From: Mesorhizobium sp.
GTDB taxonomy: Bacteria; Pseudomonadota; Alphaproteobacteria; Rhizobiales; Rhizobiaceae
Assembly (NCBI GenBank): GCA_004020875.1
Contig: SAPZ01000004.1
Span: 62,001-126,000, forward strand
Direction of reading: 5' to 3'
Length of the DNA: 64,000 nt
Shown here piece by piece: positions 50,179 through 59,174 of this stretch (the first letter of the stretch is position 1; each line of letters begins with the position of its first letter). The notes under the pieces were generated by a model that was given only the letters and a program-made list of their open reading frames with translations, was not told the origin of the DNA and did not search any database. A program made the translations under genes and the position numbers.

Positions 50179-51144
50179 GTGTTCGAGGGATTCAGCCCGA
50201 TCTATGTCGTGTACGCCGCGGCGGCACTCACCGGCATCATGATCGCCGAGGGCCTTTACCTGCTCTATGCCGGGCGCAGCGACAAGCGCAAGGCGATCAA
50301 CCGCCGCATGAAGCTCGCCGAGAACAAGATCAGCCAGGAGCAGGTGCTGATCCAACTGCGCAAGGAGCGCGGCATCGACGGCCGCAGCTCCGTCTTTTCC
50401 CTCGACCGTTTCCGCGCCCTGCGCACGCAGTCCGGCATGACCACGCCGTTGCCGAAGTTCCTGATGATCACATCCGGGATCGCTTTCGCGCTGGCGCTTC
50501 TCACGATCTGGAAGGGCTTGCCGGTTCTATTCGGCCTGGTTCTGCTTCTCATACTGCTGCCGGTGCTGCCGGTGATGGCGATGCGCTTCATGCGCAAGCG
50601 CCGGCACAAGCGGTTCGGGATACAATTGCCCGAGGCACTGGAACTGATTACACGCGGCCTCAAGGCCGGCCATCCGGTGCCGGTGGCGATTGCCATGGTT
50701 GCGCGCGAAATGGCCGACCCGATCGGCACGGAGTTCGGCGTCGTCGCCGACGAGGTGACCTACGGCTCGGACCTAGTGTCGGCGTTGAACAATCTGTTCG
50801 ACCGGGTGGGACACGAGGATCTGCCGCTGTTCGTCACGGCGGTGTCGATCCAGAGCAGTTCGGGCGGCAATTTGCGCGAGATCCTCGACGGTCTGTCCGC
50901 GACAATCCGCGAGCGCGGCAAGCTGCGCCGCAAGGTGCGCGCCATTTCGACCGAAGGGCGCATGTCTGCCTACATCCTGACTGCGGTGCCGGTGCTTCTG
51001 TTCACGGCCATCATGGTGCTGATGCCACAATTCTACCAGGATGTCTGGGACGAGCCGAAGACCTGGTACATGCTGAGCGGAACTATCCTCTGGCTGCTGC
51101 TCGGCAACGCCATCATGTTCAAGATGTCGAATTTCAGGTTCTGA
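50179..51144 (+). CDS. tadB: Inner membrane platform protein TadB
   Basis: One of two GspF-related inner membrane proteins on which CpaF acts. It has 321 residues with an N-terminal helix (VVYAAAALTGIMIAEGLYLL), then a pair of helices near residues 95-140, a GspF domain (IQLPEALELITRGLKAGHPV, DEVTYGSDLVSALNNLFDRV) and two C-terminal helices. The start is GTG at 50179, 4 nt after the cpaF stop, with no strong ribosome site, so coupling is likely. The longer frame from 49996 lies inside cpaF. Confidence 0.93.
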   Translation: MFEGFSPIYVVYAAAALTGIMIAEGLYLLYAGRSDKRKAINRRMKLAENKISQEQVLIQLRKERGIDGRSSVFSLDRFRALRTQSGMTTPLPKFLMITSGIAFALALLTIWKGLPVLFGLVLLLILLPVLPVMAMRFMRKRRHKRFGIQLPEALELITRGLKAGHPVPVAIAMVAREMADPIGTEFGVVADEVTYGSDLVSALNNLFDRVGHEDLPLFVTAVSIQSSSGGNLREILDGLSATIRERGKLRRKVRAISTEGRMSAYILTAVPVLLFTAIMVLMPQFYQDVWDEPKTWYMLSGTILWLLLGNAIMFKMSNFRF

Positions 51145-51145
51145 A

Positions 51146-52111
51146 ATGGAAGACGTCATCCGGTTCCTCGCTTCGCTCGCGCCGACGTCGCTGATGCCGG
51201 TTGCCGTGCTGCTGCTGGTGCTGGGCGGCGGCGCTGTCGCCTGGCCGCTTGTGCTCGCCAAGGGCGATCGCGGCGAGGTAAAGCGCCGGCTGAAGGTCGA
51301 GGTGGTGCAGCCGGCCGAGCAGGTGGAAGCCGCGCCCAAGAAGAGCACCAGTGCCGTGCGCGAGAAGGCGGTGAAACGGGCGCAGGAGTTCTATGCCAAG
51401 AGCGACCCGGAAAATGTCGCGCGGCTACGCATGAAGCTCATCCAGGCCGGCTATATGGAGCCGCGCGCCGTCGGCATGTTCTTCCTGATCCGCTTCGCCG
51501 CCCTGATCGGCGCGGCGTTGGGCGCGTTCCTGATCAACCATTGGGCAGCAAGCGCCGGGTCGACCATGACCAGCCGCTGGACCTTCATCATCCTGTCGGG
51601 CGCCGGCGGCTATTTCCTGCCGGGCCTGGTGCTGACGCAGAAAGTTCGGGAGAAGATGCGCGAATACCGCAACGGCTTTCCCGATTTTATGGATCTGATG
51701 ATCGTCTGCTCCGATGCCGGCATGAGTATGGAGGCCGGCATCGAGCGGGTCTCAAGGGAGCTTTCCAGGACCTATCCGTCGCTCAGCCAGAACCTGATCC
51801 TGGTGTCGCTTGAACTGCGGGCCGGGCGCAGCCTGGACGATGCGCTCAAGGCGCTCGCCGACCGTCTCAGCCTCGACGAGGTGCGCTCCTTCGCGACGCT
51901 GCTGCAGCAATCCAAGGAACTCGGCACCAGCCTGTCGGGCTCGCTGCGCGTCTTCTCCGACGAAATGCGGCACAAGCGCATGTCGCTGGCGGAGGAGAAG
52001 GCGCATGCCTTGCCGGCCAAGATGTCGGTGCCGGTGACGGTCTGCATCCTGCCGGTGGTGCTGATGATCGCCATTATTCCGATCATCGTGAAGCTGACCA
52101 CCCACCACTGA
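51146..52111 (+). CDS. tadC: Inner membrane platform protein TadC
   Basis: The second GspF-like platform subunit, 321 residues, pairing with TadB. A hydrophobic N-terminal segment (LMPVAVLLLVLGGGAVAWPL) precedes a charged linker, two helices (about 105-165), a GspF domain (NGFPDFMDLMIVCSDAGMSM, LRAGRSLDDALKALADRLSL) and a C-terminal helix pair ending VKLTTHH. The ATG at 51146 lies one base after the tadB stop (TGAAATG). The next gene, tadD, is 175 nt further on and may have an extra promoter. Confidence 0.94.
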   Translation: MEDVIRFLASLAPTSLMPVAVLLLVLGGGAVAWPLVLAKGDRGEVKRRLKVEVVQPAEQVEAAPKKSTSAVREKAVKRAQEFYAKSDPENVARLRMKLIQAGYMEPRAVGMFFLIRFAALIGAALGAFLINHWAASAGSTMTSRWTFIILSGAGGYFLPGLVLTQKVREKMREYRNGFPDFMDLMIVCSDAGMSMEAGIERVSRELSRTYPSLSQNLILVSLELRAGRSLDDALKALADRLSLDEVRSFATLLQQSKELGTSLSGSLRVFSDEMRHKRMSLAEEKAHALPAKMSVPVTVCILPVVLMIAIIPIIVKLTTHH

Positions 52112-52125
52112 GGATGTTCCGGGAA

Positions 52126-52157
52126 GGCACCGTTTTCGACTCGGCCTGACCTAATCC
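52126..52157. repeat. Short dispersed motif, copy 1
   Basis: GGCACC-G-TTTTCGACTCGGC-CTGACCT in the tadC-tadD gap is repeated with few changes at 57585-57617. In the 18 of 20 matching core bases, TTTTCGACTCG and CTGACCT are exact. It may be the end of a degenerate intergenic element. Confidence 0.35.
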
Positions 52158-52286
52158 GTGGGGTGGTTAACGCATCCTTGGCGGGCAACCAAAATTTAGC
52201 TGCATTTCGGCACCGAAGCTTAATCGCTCTTCTGTATCGTCTTTTCCTGAAGAACGACCCGGCAAATCGGGCGATGGGGCAGGGGC

Positions 52287-52760
52287 ATGCGTCAGAGACT
52301 TCCCAGGGCGGCGGCGGCGTTGGCAGCCGTCTTGATGATCACCGGCTGCACGACGAACAACAACGTCGACGCGACCAAGACCACGGCGATCCAGCCGGTG
52401 GCCAAGGATATCAGCGCCAACGACCTCGTCGAAGGCAAGGCGCAGTTCCGCGAGGCGAATTTCGGCCTTGCCGAACAGCATTTCCGCAAGGCGGTCGAGC
52501 TCAAATCCGACAATGCCGAAGCCTGGATGGGGCTCGCCGCTTCCTATGACGAGCTCGGCCGTTTCGACTTCGCCGACCGCGCGTATGCGCAATTGTTGAA
52601 GGTGGCCGGTCGCAAGCCGCAGATCGTCAACAATATGGGCTATTCGCAGCTCCTGCGCGGCAACAAGAAAAAGGCGCGCGCGCTGCTGCTCGAAGCCAAG
52701 GCCGGCATGGCCGACCAGACGGTGGTCAACGCCAATCTGGCGCTGCTCGACAAGGGCTGA
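52287..52760 (+). CDS. tadD: TPR lipoprotein TadD
   Basis: A 157-residue lipoprotein with lipobox LMITGC (Cys21) and three TPR-like repeats (FREANFGLAEQHFRKAVELK, AEAWMGLAASYDELGRFDFA, PQIVNNMGYSQLLRGNKKKA). TadD-type proteins act as pilotins or assembly factors in the Tad system. The ATG at 52287 has GGGGCAGGGG upstream. It is the last tad gene here. A strong palindrome at 52812 separates it from the convergent gcvP. Genes for TadE, TadF and TadG pseudopilins are not in this window. Confidence 0.87.
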   Translation: MRQRLPRAAAALAAVLMITGCTTNNNVDATKTTAIQPVAKDISANDLVEGKAQFREANFGLAEQHFRKAVELKSDNAEAWMGLAASYDELGRFDFADRAYAQLLKVAGRKPQIVNNMGYSQLLRGNKKKARALLLEAKAGMADQTVVNANLALLDKG

Positions 52761-52811
52761 TTGGCGCAAGCGACGCGGCGCGTCAGTCGGCGCCTCAGTC
52801 GAGAACAAGAC

Positions 52812-52835
52812 GGCCGGCCCGATGCCGGGCCGGCC
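52812..52835. terminator. Bidirectional terminator between tadD and gcvP
   Basis: GGCCGGCCCG and CGGGCCGGCC form a perfect 10-bp stem around ATGC between two convergent genes. On the gcvP side it is followed by a T-rich stretch (GTCTTGTTCTC). Confidence 0.7.
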
Positions 52836-52857
52836 CTGAAAACTACTTGAGCAAACG

Positions 52858-55665
52858 CTACTCCGCGGCGCCGAGATATTCCGACAGCGGCGGGCAGGAG
52901 CAGACCAGGTTGCGGTCGCCGGCGACGTTGTCGATCCGCGAGACCGGCGGCCAGTATTTCGCCGCCAGGTCGACGTCGCCCGCGGGATAGGCCGCCTCCA
53001 GCCGGGAATAGGGATGCTTCCAATCACCGGCGAGCGCTTCCGCCGCTGTGTGAGGGGCGTTGACCAGCGGATTGTCGTCGGATGGCCACTCGCCCTTCGC
53101 CACTTTCGCCGCCTCCCCGGCAATGGCGATCATCGCTTCGCAGAATCGGTCGAGCTCGCGCTTGGGCTCGGACTCGGTTGGCTCGACCATCAGCGTGCCG
53201 GCGACCGGGAACGACATGGTCGGCGCGTGGAAGCCGTAGTCGATCAGGCGCTTGGCGATATCGTCGACGCTGATCCCGGCGCTCTCCTTGAGCACGCGGG
53301 TGTCGAGGATGCATTCATGGGCGATGCGATCGTGCCTGCCCTTGTAGAGGAGCGGGAAGTGCGGCGCGAGCCGGGTGGCGATGTAGTTGGCGGAAACGAT
53401 CGCCGTTTCCGTCGCCTGCTTGAGTCCCGAAGCGCCCATCATGCGGATGTACATCCAGGTGATCGGCAGGATGGAGGCGCTGCCGAACGGCGCCGCCGCC
53501 ACGGCGTGCGTCGTGCCTTCCGTCACGTGGCCGGGCAAGTAGGGCTTCAGATGGGCCTTGACGCCGATCGGACCGACACCGGGCCCGCCGCCGCCATGCG
53601 GAATGCAGAAGGTCTTGTGCAGGTTCATGTGGCAGACGTCGGCGCCGATATCGCCAGGACGGGCGAGGCCGACCAGCGCGTTGAGGTTGGCGCCGTCGAA
53701 ATAGACTTGGCCGCCATGCTCATGGACGATGGTGCAGAGGTCGCGCGCGCCTTCCTCGTAGACGCCATGCGTCGAGGGGTAGGTGAACATCAGCGCGGCG
53801 AGGTCCTTCGAATGCTCGGCCGCCTTGGCCTTGAGGTCCTCGACATCGATGTTGCCGTCCTCGGTGCAGCGCACGACGACGACTCTCATGCCGGCCATCG
53901 CGGCGCTTGCCGGATTGGTGCCATGCGCGGAGGACGGGATCAGGCAGACGGTGCGATGGCCTTCGCCGCGCGCGCGGTGATAGCCGCGAATGGCGAGCAG
54001 GCCGGCATATTCGCCCTGGCTGCCGGCATTGGGCTGCAAGGTCACGGCGTCGAAGCCGGTGATCTCCGACAGCCAGGCCTCCAGGTCGCCGGCCATCTTA
54101 CGATAGCCTTGCGAATGGCCGGCCGGCGCAAACGGGTGCAGATTGGCGACACTCGGCCAGCTCACCGGCATCATCTCGGCGGCGGCATTGAGCTTCATGG
54201 TGCAGGAGCCGAGCGGGATCATGGCGCGGTCGAGCGCGAGATCCCTGTCGGCCAGCCGGCGTAGGAAGCGCATCATGTCGGTCTCGGAGCGGTTCTCGTG
54301 GAAGACCGGCTGCGTCAGGAAATCCTTGCCGCGCGGTTTGCCGGGCATCGAGCCCCCTTCCGTGCCCGGCTTGGCGCCGAATAGCCCGGCGATCGCGTCG
54401 AGATCGGCTTCCGTCGAGGTCTCGTCGAAGGCGATGCTGATCTTGTCCGCATCGATGACGCGCAGCAGCCGGCCTGTCTTCTCTGCGGTGGCGGCGATCT
54501 CTCTGGCCTTGCCCTTCGCCTCGGCCGTCACGGTGTCGAAGCGGCTTGCGCCGAGCACCGATACGCCGGCGGCTTTGAGACCTGAGGCGAGGCGGTCGGC
54601 AAGGCCGTGGATACGACCGGCAATCGCCTGGAGGCCGGCGGGGCCATGCCAGATCGCATAGGCCGTGGCCATATTGGCCAGCAGCGCCTGCGCGGTGCAG
54701 ATGTTGGAGGTGGCCTTGTCGCGGCGGATGTGCTGCTCGCGTGTCTGCAGCGCCAGCCGGTAGCCGGGGCGGCCCTTGGTGTCGGTCGACTGGCCGACGA
54801 GGCGGCCGGGCATCAGACGGGTGAGCTTGTCCGAAACGGCGCAATAAGCGGCATGCGGACCGCCGAAGCCCATCGGAACGCCGAAGCGCTGCATCGGGCC
54901 GACGGCGATATCGGCGCCGAGCCTGGCCGGCGCATCCGTGAGCGTGAGTGCCAGCGGGTCGGCGATGAACACGACCAGCGCGCCGGTAGCGCGGGCCTTC
55001 TCGATCGCCGCCTTGTGGTCGCCATAGACGCCGAACGTGTCCGGCCAGGAAACGAGCAGGGCTGCGGTGTTGTCGTCGATCGTCTCGCCATTGACCTCGA
55101 TGCCGAGCGGCTCGGCGCGGGTGCGCACGACATCCAGCGTCTGCGGATGCGGGGTGCCGGCAAGCGCCACCTTGGTGCGCTTGTCGCGATGATGGCGCAG
55201 CGCGATGCCGACGGCTTCGGCGACGGCGGTGGCCTCATCGAGCAGCGAGGCCGATGCCACCGGCAGGCCGGTGAGCTCGGTGACCAGGGTCTGGAAGTTG
55301 AACAGCATTTCCAGCCGGCCCTGGCTGATCTCGGCCTGATAGGGCGTGTAGGCCGTGTACCAGGCCGGATTCTCGAACAGGTTGCGCTGGATGACCGGCG
55401 GCACGAAGACGCCGTGATAGCCGGCGCCGATGAAGCTCTTCAGCACCGTGTTCTTCGCCATCATCGCCGACAGTTCAGCCAGCGCTTCGGCTTCGCTCGC
55501 CGGGGCAGGCAGGTCGAGAGGCCGATCGAGGCGGATCGACTTCGGCACGGCCTGGCTGATCAGCGTTTCGACGGATGGAACGCCGATGGCGGCGAGCATC
55601 GCCCTGACGTCGTTGACGGAGGGGCCGATATGGCGGGCCGAGAAAGGAATAGGTGCTGCGGTCAT
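52858..55665 (-). CDS. gcvP: Glycine dehydrogenase (decarboxylating), P-protein
   Basis: The PLP-dependent decarboxylase of the glycine cleavage system, transferring the aminomethyl group to GcvH. The single polypeptide has 935 residues, with both N- and C-terminal halves fused as in E. coli. The N-terminal half begins with [20 protein letters not shown]. The PLP lysine lies in [20 protein letters not shown] in the C-terminal half. [16 protein letters not shown] near the end is also typical (here [15 protein letters not shown]). The ATG at 55665 gives [11 protein letters not shown]. The frame to 55713 lacks support. It is the last gene of gcvT-gcvH-gcvP. Confidence 0.97.
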   Translation of the reverse strand: MTAAPIPFSARHIGPSVNDVRAMLAAIGVPSVETLISQAVPKSIRLDRPLDLPAPASEAEALAELSAMMAKNTVLKSFIGAGYHGVFVPPVIQRNLFENPAWYTAYTPYQAEISQGRLEMLFNFQTLVTELTGLPVASASLLDEATAVAEAVGIALRHHRDKRTKVALAGTPHPQTLDVVRTRAEPLGIEVNGETIDDNTAALLVSWPDTFGVYGDHKAAIEKARATGALVVFIADPLALTLTDAPARLGADIAVGPMQRFGVPMGFGGPHAAYCAVSDKLTRLMPGRLVGQSTDTKGRPGYRLALQTREQHIRRDKATSNICTAQALLANMATAYAIWHGPAGLQAIAGRIHGLADRLASGLKAAGVSVLGASRFDTVTAEAKGKAREIAATAEKTGRLLRVIDADKISIAFDETSTEADLDAIAGLFGAKPGTEGGSMPGKPRGKDFLTQPVFHENRSETDMMRFLRRLADRDLALDRAMIPLGSCTMKLNAAAEMMPVSWPSVANLHPFAPAGHSQGYRKMAGDLEAWLSEITGFDAVTLQPNAGSQGEYAGLLAIRGYHRARGEGHRTVCLIPSSAHGTNPASAAMAGMRVVVVRCTEDGNIDVEDLKAKAAEHSKDLAALMFTYPSTHGVYEEGARDLCTIVHEHGGQVYFDGANLNALVGLARPGDIGADVCHMNLHKTFCIPHGGGGPGVGPIGVKAHLKPYLPGHVTEGTTHAVAAAPFGSASILPITWMYIRMMGASGLKQATETAIVSANYIATRLAPHFPLLYKGRHDRIAHECILDTRVLKESAGISVDDIAKRLIDYGFHAPTMSFPVAGTLMVEPTESEPKRELDRFCEAMIAIAGEAAKVAKGEWPSDDNPLVNAPHTAAEALAGDWKHPYSRLEAAYPAGDVDLAAKYWPPVSRIDNVAGDRNLVCSCPPLSEYLGAAE

Positions 55666-55681
55666 TTCCAAGATCCTGTTG

Positions 55682-56050
55682 TCAGCCGATATGGGCTTTG
55701 TAGGCGGCCTCATCCATGAGGCTGTCGAGTTGGCCTTCGTTGGAGAGCTTCATCTTCCAGAGCCAACCGTCGCCGGTTGCCGCCGAATTGACCAGCGAAG
55801 GGTCGGCCGACAGTGAACCGTTGGCTTCCGTGATCTCGCCGTCGACCGGCGCATAGACGTCCGAAGCCGCCTTCACGGATTCGACGACGACGGCGGTATC
55901 GCCCTTGGCGAGCTTGCGGCCGATTTCCGGCAGCTCGACGAAAACGAGATCGCCGAGCTGTTCCTGCGCATAGTCGGTGATGCCGACAGTGGCGACGCCG
56001 CCTTCGACGCGGAGCCATTCATGGTCTGCAGTGAAATAGGTCTTTGCCAT
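55682..56050 (-). CDS. gcvH: Glycine cleavage system H protein
   Basis: The lipoyl-bearing carrier that shuttles the aminomethyl intermediate between GcvP, GcvT and the dihydrolipoyl dehydrogenase. It has 122 residues. The lipoylated Lys60 is in [15 protein letters not shown]. The N-terminus [18 protein letters not shown] matches the family, so the ATG at 56050 is used over the 203-codon frame to 56293. It lies 7 nt after the gcvT stop and 16 nt before gcvP. Length and motifs are standard. Confidence 0.97.
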   Translation of the reverse strand: MAKTYFTADHEWLRVEGGVATVGITDYAQEQLGDLVFVELPEIGRKLAKGDTAVVVESVKAASDVYAPVDGEITEANGSLSADPSLVNSAATGDGWLWKMKLSNEGQLDSLMDEAAYKAHIG

Positions 56051-56057
56051 CTGGAAA

Positions 56058-57158
56058 TCATCCTTTGCGGTAGCGGTGTGGGGTGAAGGGCAGGGACGTG
56101 ACGTCGATCGGGATCTTCGTCCCGCGGACATCGGCGAAGAGTTTCGTGCCGGCCTTGGCCAGCGCGGTGTCGACATAACCCATGGCGACCGGGTGGCCGG
56201 TCGAAGGGCCGAAACCGCCCGAGGTGACGTGGCCGGCCGGATTGCCGCCGGCATCGACGAGTGTCGCGCCCGCGCGCACCGGCTGGCGGCCATCGGGCTT
56301 CAGGCCGACGCGCCTCTGCGACGGCCCGCGCTCCAGGATCGAGCGCAACGCGTCGGCGCCGATGAAAGCGCCGGAGGCGCGCACGTCCTTGGGGATCGCC
56401 CACATCAGGCCGGCGCTTGCCGGGTCGATCCCGGGCGTCAGGTCCTGGCCATGCAGGCAGAGCCCGGCCTCGAGGCGCAGGCTGTCGCGGGCGGCAAGGC
56501 CGATCCATTGCACGCGCTCGTCTTCCAGGAGTTTGGCGACCAAATCCCGCGCGTCCTTCTCCGGCAGGCCGATCTCGAAACCGTCCTCGCCGGTGTAGCC
56601 GGATCGGCTCATGAACCAGTTCTGGCGCGGCTCGATGCCATGCATGAAGAGCAGCGAGCCGGTCTCGATGCCGGCCCGTGCCAAAGCTGCCCAGGCGTCC
56701 GGACCCTGAATCGCCAGGAAGACGCGGTCGAGCGGCGAGACCCTGGCGTCGAAATTGGCGGAGAGCGCGCGCAGATGCTTCTCGTCCTCGATGGCGTTGC
56801 CGGCATTGGCCACGACCATGAACCGGTCTTGGCCCAGGCGCGTGACGATGAGGTCGTCGATAATGCCTGCCGCCTCGTTGAGGAAAAAAGTGTATTTGGA
56901 CTGCGAGATGTCCAGCGTGACGGCATCGAGCGGGCAGGCCCGGTTCAACAGGGCCGCGGCGCCCGGACCGTCGACCTCGAACAGCTTCATATGCGAGATG
57001 TCGAATAGCCCGGCGTGCTCGCGCGTGTGCAGGTGCTCCTTCATCACGCCGGGCGGATAGGTGAGCGGCATCGACCAGCCGGCGAAAGCGCCGAAGCGCG
57101 CGCCCGCGGCCTGATGCAAATCCTCAAGGGGTAGGTGCCTGGTGTCTTGGCCTGTCAT
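56058..57158 (-). CDS. gcvT: Aminomethyltransferase (glycine cleavage T protein)
   Basis: Transfers the methylene group from the GcvH-bound intermediate to tetrahydrofolate. It has 366 residues. The folate-binding region [20 protein letters not shown] with catalytic Asp, the conserved [15 protein letters not shown] [13 protein letters not shown] and [20 protein letters not shown] are visible. The ATG at 57158 begins [17 protein letters not shown]. It has CTGGAGAAG upstream, and the hairpin at 57184-57200 lies between it and the glycine riboswitch. It opens the gcvTHP operon. Confidence 0.96.
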   Translation of the reverse strand: MTGQDTRHLPLEDLHQAAGARFGAFAGWSMPLTYPPGVMKEHLHTREHAGLFDISHMKLFEVDGPGAAALLNRACPLDAVTLDISQSKYTFFLNEAAGIIDDLIVTRLGQDRFMVVANAGNAIEDEKHLRALSANFDARVSPLDRVFLAIQGPDAWAALARAGIETGSLLFMHGIEPRQNWFMSRSGYTGEDGFEIGLPEKDARDLVAKLLEDERVQWIGLAARDSLRLEAGLCLHGQDLTPGIDPASAGLMWAIPKDVRASGAFIGADALRSILERGPSQRRVGLKPDGRQPVRAGATLVDAGGNPAGHVTSGGFGPSTGHPVAMGYVDTALAKAGTKLFADVRGTKIPIDVTSLPFTPHRYRKG

Positions 57159-57183
57159 GTCTTCTCCAGAGTCGCACGCAATC

Positions 57184-57200
57184 GACCGCCTTTGGCGGTC
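57184..57200 (-). promoter_or_regulatory. Hairpin between the glycine riboswitch and gcvT
   Basis: On the minus strand GACCGCC and GGCGGTC form a perfect 7-bp stem with an AAA loop, 26 nt before the gcvT ATG. There is no following T run, so it looks more like part of an expression platform that acts on translation than a terminator. Confidence 0.45.
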
Positions 57201-57204
57201 TAGT

Positions 57205-57395
57205 TCGTGCCCCTCTGTCTGAAGCCTGAGAGACTCGCGCCCCGTAACTCTGTCGGCAGCGCTTACACCTTCGGCGCGGGGCCAGGCCCCGACTTTCCAG
57301 AGTTGTCTTTCCCGTCAACGGTTCTTTTGCCTGAGAGATTTCGGGCGATTTCCCCTTCGGCGACAGCTTTCGCTGCTCTCTCCCGCAAACAGGTG
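57205..57395 (-). promoter_or_regulatory. Tandem glycine riboswitch
   Basis: Read on the minus strand, two glycine aptamers are visible. The first runs from GGGAGAGAGCAGCG through CGCCGAAGGGG and ATCTCTCAGGCAAAAG to ACTCTGGAAA. The second has CGCCGAAGGTGTAAGC, GTCTCTCAGGC and ends GACAGAGGGGC. The paired GCCGAAGG and CTCAGGC blocks in both copies are the hallmark of the class. It controls gcvTHP, turning the operon on when glycine is abundant. Exact boundaries are approximate. Confidence 0.93.
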
Positions 57396-57465
57396 GGACT
57401 CACAACCGAGCCCCCGACGCGCCATCCATAGCCCGTCGGCGACACCTTGTCACCTCCCAGCGACA

Positions 57466-57497
57466 TCTAGATGCGTTGATGTTCTAGATGCGTTGAT
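57466..57497. repeat. Tandem 15-bp direct repeat
   Basis: TCTAGATGCGTTGAT occurs at 57466-57480 and again at 57483-57497, giving a 17-bp period with GT between. It lies just upstream of the riboswitch transcript and could be a paired regulator site for the gcv promoter or a small duplication. Confidence 0.55.
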
Positions 57498-57584
57498 ATT
57501 CAGCTGAGGCCGGTCTGCAAATGCAGGCTTCCTGCGCTTCGGGTGCCTACGCACTGCAAGTACGCTCCGCTCCGGTTCTCGAAA

Positions 57585-57617
57585 GCCACCATTTTCGACT
57601 CGAGCTGACCTGAATCT
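57585..57617. repeat. Short dispersed motif, copy 2
   Basis: GCCACC-A-TTTTCGACTCGAG-CTGACCTG matches the block at 52126-52157. Upstream sequence from about 57520 (CTTCCTGCGCTTCGGGTGCC) has the look of a longer intergenic repeat, but no second full copy is in the window. Confidence 0.35.
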
Positions 57618-57742
57618 CAACACATCTAAAGCGCGGCACCGACACAAGTCTTCGCTAACCACACCATTTGCCGGTTTCTCAAGACAACGCTGATAAAGCT
57701 GACGGGATAACGCCGGCAAAAGGCGACGGGCAGGGACGGCAG

Positions 57743-58747
57743 ATGGGCGAATTGATCATGAGCGCTCCGGTGGCGGGGCTGACCTCGAAGAACAGAATCA
57801 CAGCCGAGGATGTGGCAATGCTGCGGCGCGAGGTATTCGCCGACGGCGTGGTGACCCGGGGCGAGGCGGAGGCGCTGTTCGCGCTCGACCAGACGGCGCG
57901 CGACAAATGCGACGAATGGACACCGTTCTTTGTCGAGGCGGTGACCGACTACATTGTCCACCAGGAAAAGCCGGAAGGCTACATCTCGGACCAGAATGCA
58001 GACTGGCTGATCCGCACCGTCTCGCGTGACGGCATGGTCGACAGCCGCACGGAACTCGAGCTGCTGGTGCATGTGCTGGAGGAGGCGAAATCCTCGCCCG
58101 GCCAGCTTTCGGTCTATGCGCTGGAGCAGGTCGCGCATGCTGTGATCGACGGCAAGGGGCCGCTGATGATCGGCGGCGAACTGGTTCCGGGCCTGGTCGC
58201 CAAGGCCGAGGTCGATCTCCTGCGCCGCATCCTCCATGCCTTTGGCGGCGACGGCAACATCGCCGTCACCAAGGGCGAGGCAGAGGTGCTGTTCAGGATC
58301 AACGATCGGACCGCAGCCGCCGAGAATGATCCATCCTGGAACGAACTCTTCGTCAAGGCGATCGCCAACTATGTCATGTGCTCGGCCGGCTACGAGCCGC
58401 CGACGCGCGAGGTGGCGCTGCGCCACGAAAACTTCCTCGACGAGGCAGGCCCGGCGCTTGGCGGGTTCTTCAGCCGGATGGCGTCGGGTGGGTTCGCCGC
58501 GATCCTCGAAGCCTATCATTCTCCCGGCAATATCGAGGCCGAATGGGAAGCCAGGAACCGGGCCGCGGAGGCGCTTGCCCGACGCGCCGAGACCATCGAT
58601 GCCGATGAAGCCAAATGGCTGGCCGAGTGCATCGGCGACGGCCAGCGGCCGCTGCGCGACAATGAGCGCGCGCTGCTGATGCTGATCAAGCACGCTTCGC
58701 CGGAAATCCATCCGGCGCTGAAGCCGCTGCTGGATAAGGTCGCTTAG
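57743..58747 (+). CDS. Hypothetical protein with internal repeats
   Basis: A 334-residue cytoplasmic helical protein without recognised family. Two related modules are visible: RREVFADGVVTRGEAEALFALDQ at about 25-47, and RRILHAFGGDGNIAVTKGEAEVLFRIND near residues 165-190. Each is followed by W-x(3)-F-V/K-x-A-V/I-x(2)-Y-I/V. A weaker third copy is ETIDADEAKWLAECIGDG near residue 285. The D-G-x-V/I-T-x-G-E-A-E core resembles calcium- or TerB-like helical motifs, but I would not assign either. The ATG at 57743 has AGGGA upstream. The 3' end overlaps the GNAT gene by 62 nt, convergently. Confidence 0.7.
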   Translation: MGELIMSAPVAGLTSKNRITAEDVAMLRREVFADGVVTRGEAEALFALDQTARDKCDEWTPFFVEAVTDYIVHQEKPEGYISDQNADWLIRTVSRDGMVDSRTELELLVHVLEEAKSSPGQLSVYALEQVAHAVIDGKGPLMIGGELVPGLVAKAEVDLLRRILHAFGGDGNIAVTKGEAEVLFRINDRTAAAENDPSWNELFVKAIANYVMCSAGYEPPTREVALRHENFLDEAGPALGGFFSRMASGGFAAILEAYHSPGNIEAEWEARNRAAEALARRAETIDADEAKWLAECIGDGQRPLRDNERALLMLIKHASPEIHPALKPLLDKVA

Positions 58748-59174
58748 GCGCTCTCTGAATTGTCTTGCAAAGGACGATGTTGGCGTGGCCTTCCGGCCAT
58801 CCGGTGAGTTCGGCGATACGCTCGAAACCGGCCTTTTCGTACAGGCCAGGTGCCTGGAAGTCGTGGGTCGAAACCCATATCCGCAGGGAGCCGCGCGCGG
58901 TGGCCTCCGCGACAAATGCATCGAGCAGCTTCCTGCCGTGGCCAAGGCCTCGATAGGTTTCGTCGACCCACATCAGCGTGAGCTCGGCAATGCCGGCCCA
59001 GGAATAACCGGCGGCGATCCCGACGACGCTCCCTTGCCCATCCCGCAAGGCAAAGATGAGGGCACGGTCGTCGTCACGGCCGGTCAGCCGCCGATTGTCG
59101 TCATGCAGGCGCTCCTCGACGGCATCAAGCTCGGCGGACGGCAGATCGTGCTCGGCCTGCAGGCGAGGGATCAT
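58686..59174 (-). CDS. GNAT-family N-acetyltransferase
   Basis: A 162-residue acetyltransferase with the acetyl-CoA loop VDETYRGLGHGRKLL (R/Q-x-x-G-x-G/A type) and the C-terminal strand GLYEKAGFERIAELTG. The substrate is unknown. The ATG at 59174 overlaps the stop of the molybdoenzyme gene by one base (TGATG), so translation may be coupled even though the function differs. A TTG at 59177 would add one residue. The last 62 nt overlap the end of the convergent hypothetical gene, which is compatible with two real genes but unusual. Confidence 0.85.
   Translation of the reverse strand: MIPRLQAEHDLPSAELDAVEERLHDDNRRLTGRDDDRALIFALRDGQGSVVGIAAGYSWAGIAELTLMWVDETYRGLGHGRKLLDAFVAEATARGSLRIWVSTHDFQAPGLYEKAGFERIAELTGWPEGHANIVLCKTIQRAPKRPYPAAASAPDGFPAKRA

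Larger units (their letters stand above)
57431..57742. other. Intergenic region between riboswitch and the next gene
   Basis: It contains a 15-bp direct repeat (57466-57497), a dispersed-repeat-like block (about 57520-57617) and the promoter of the following gene. A longer frame opens at 57668 without a ribosome site. Nothing else is supported. Confidence 0.5.
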
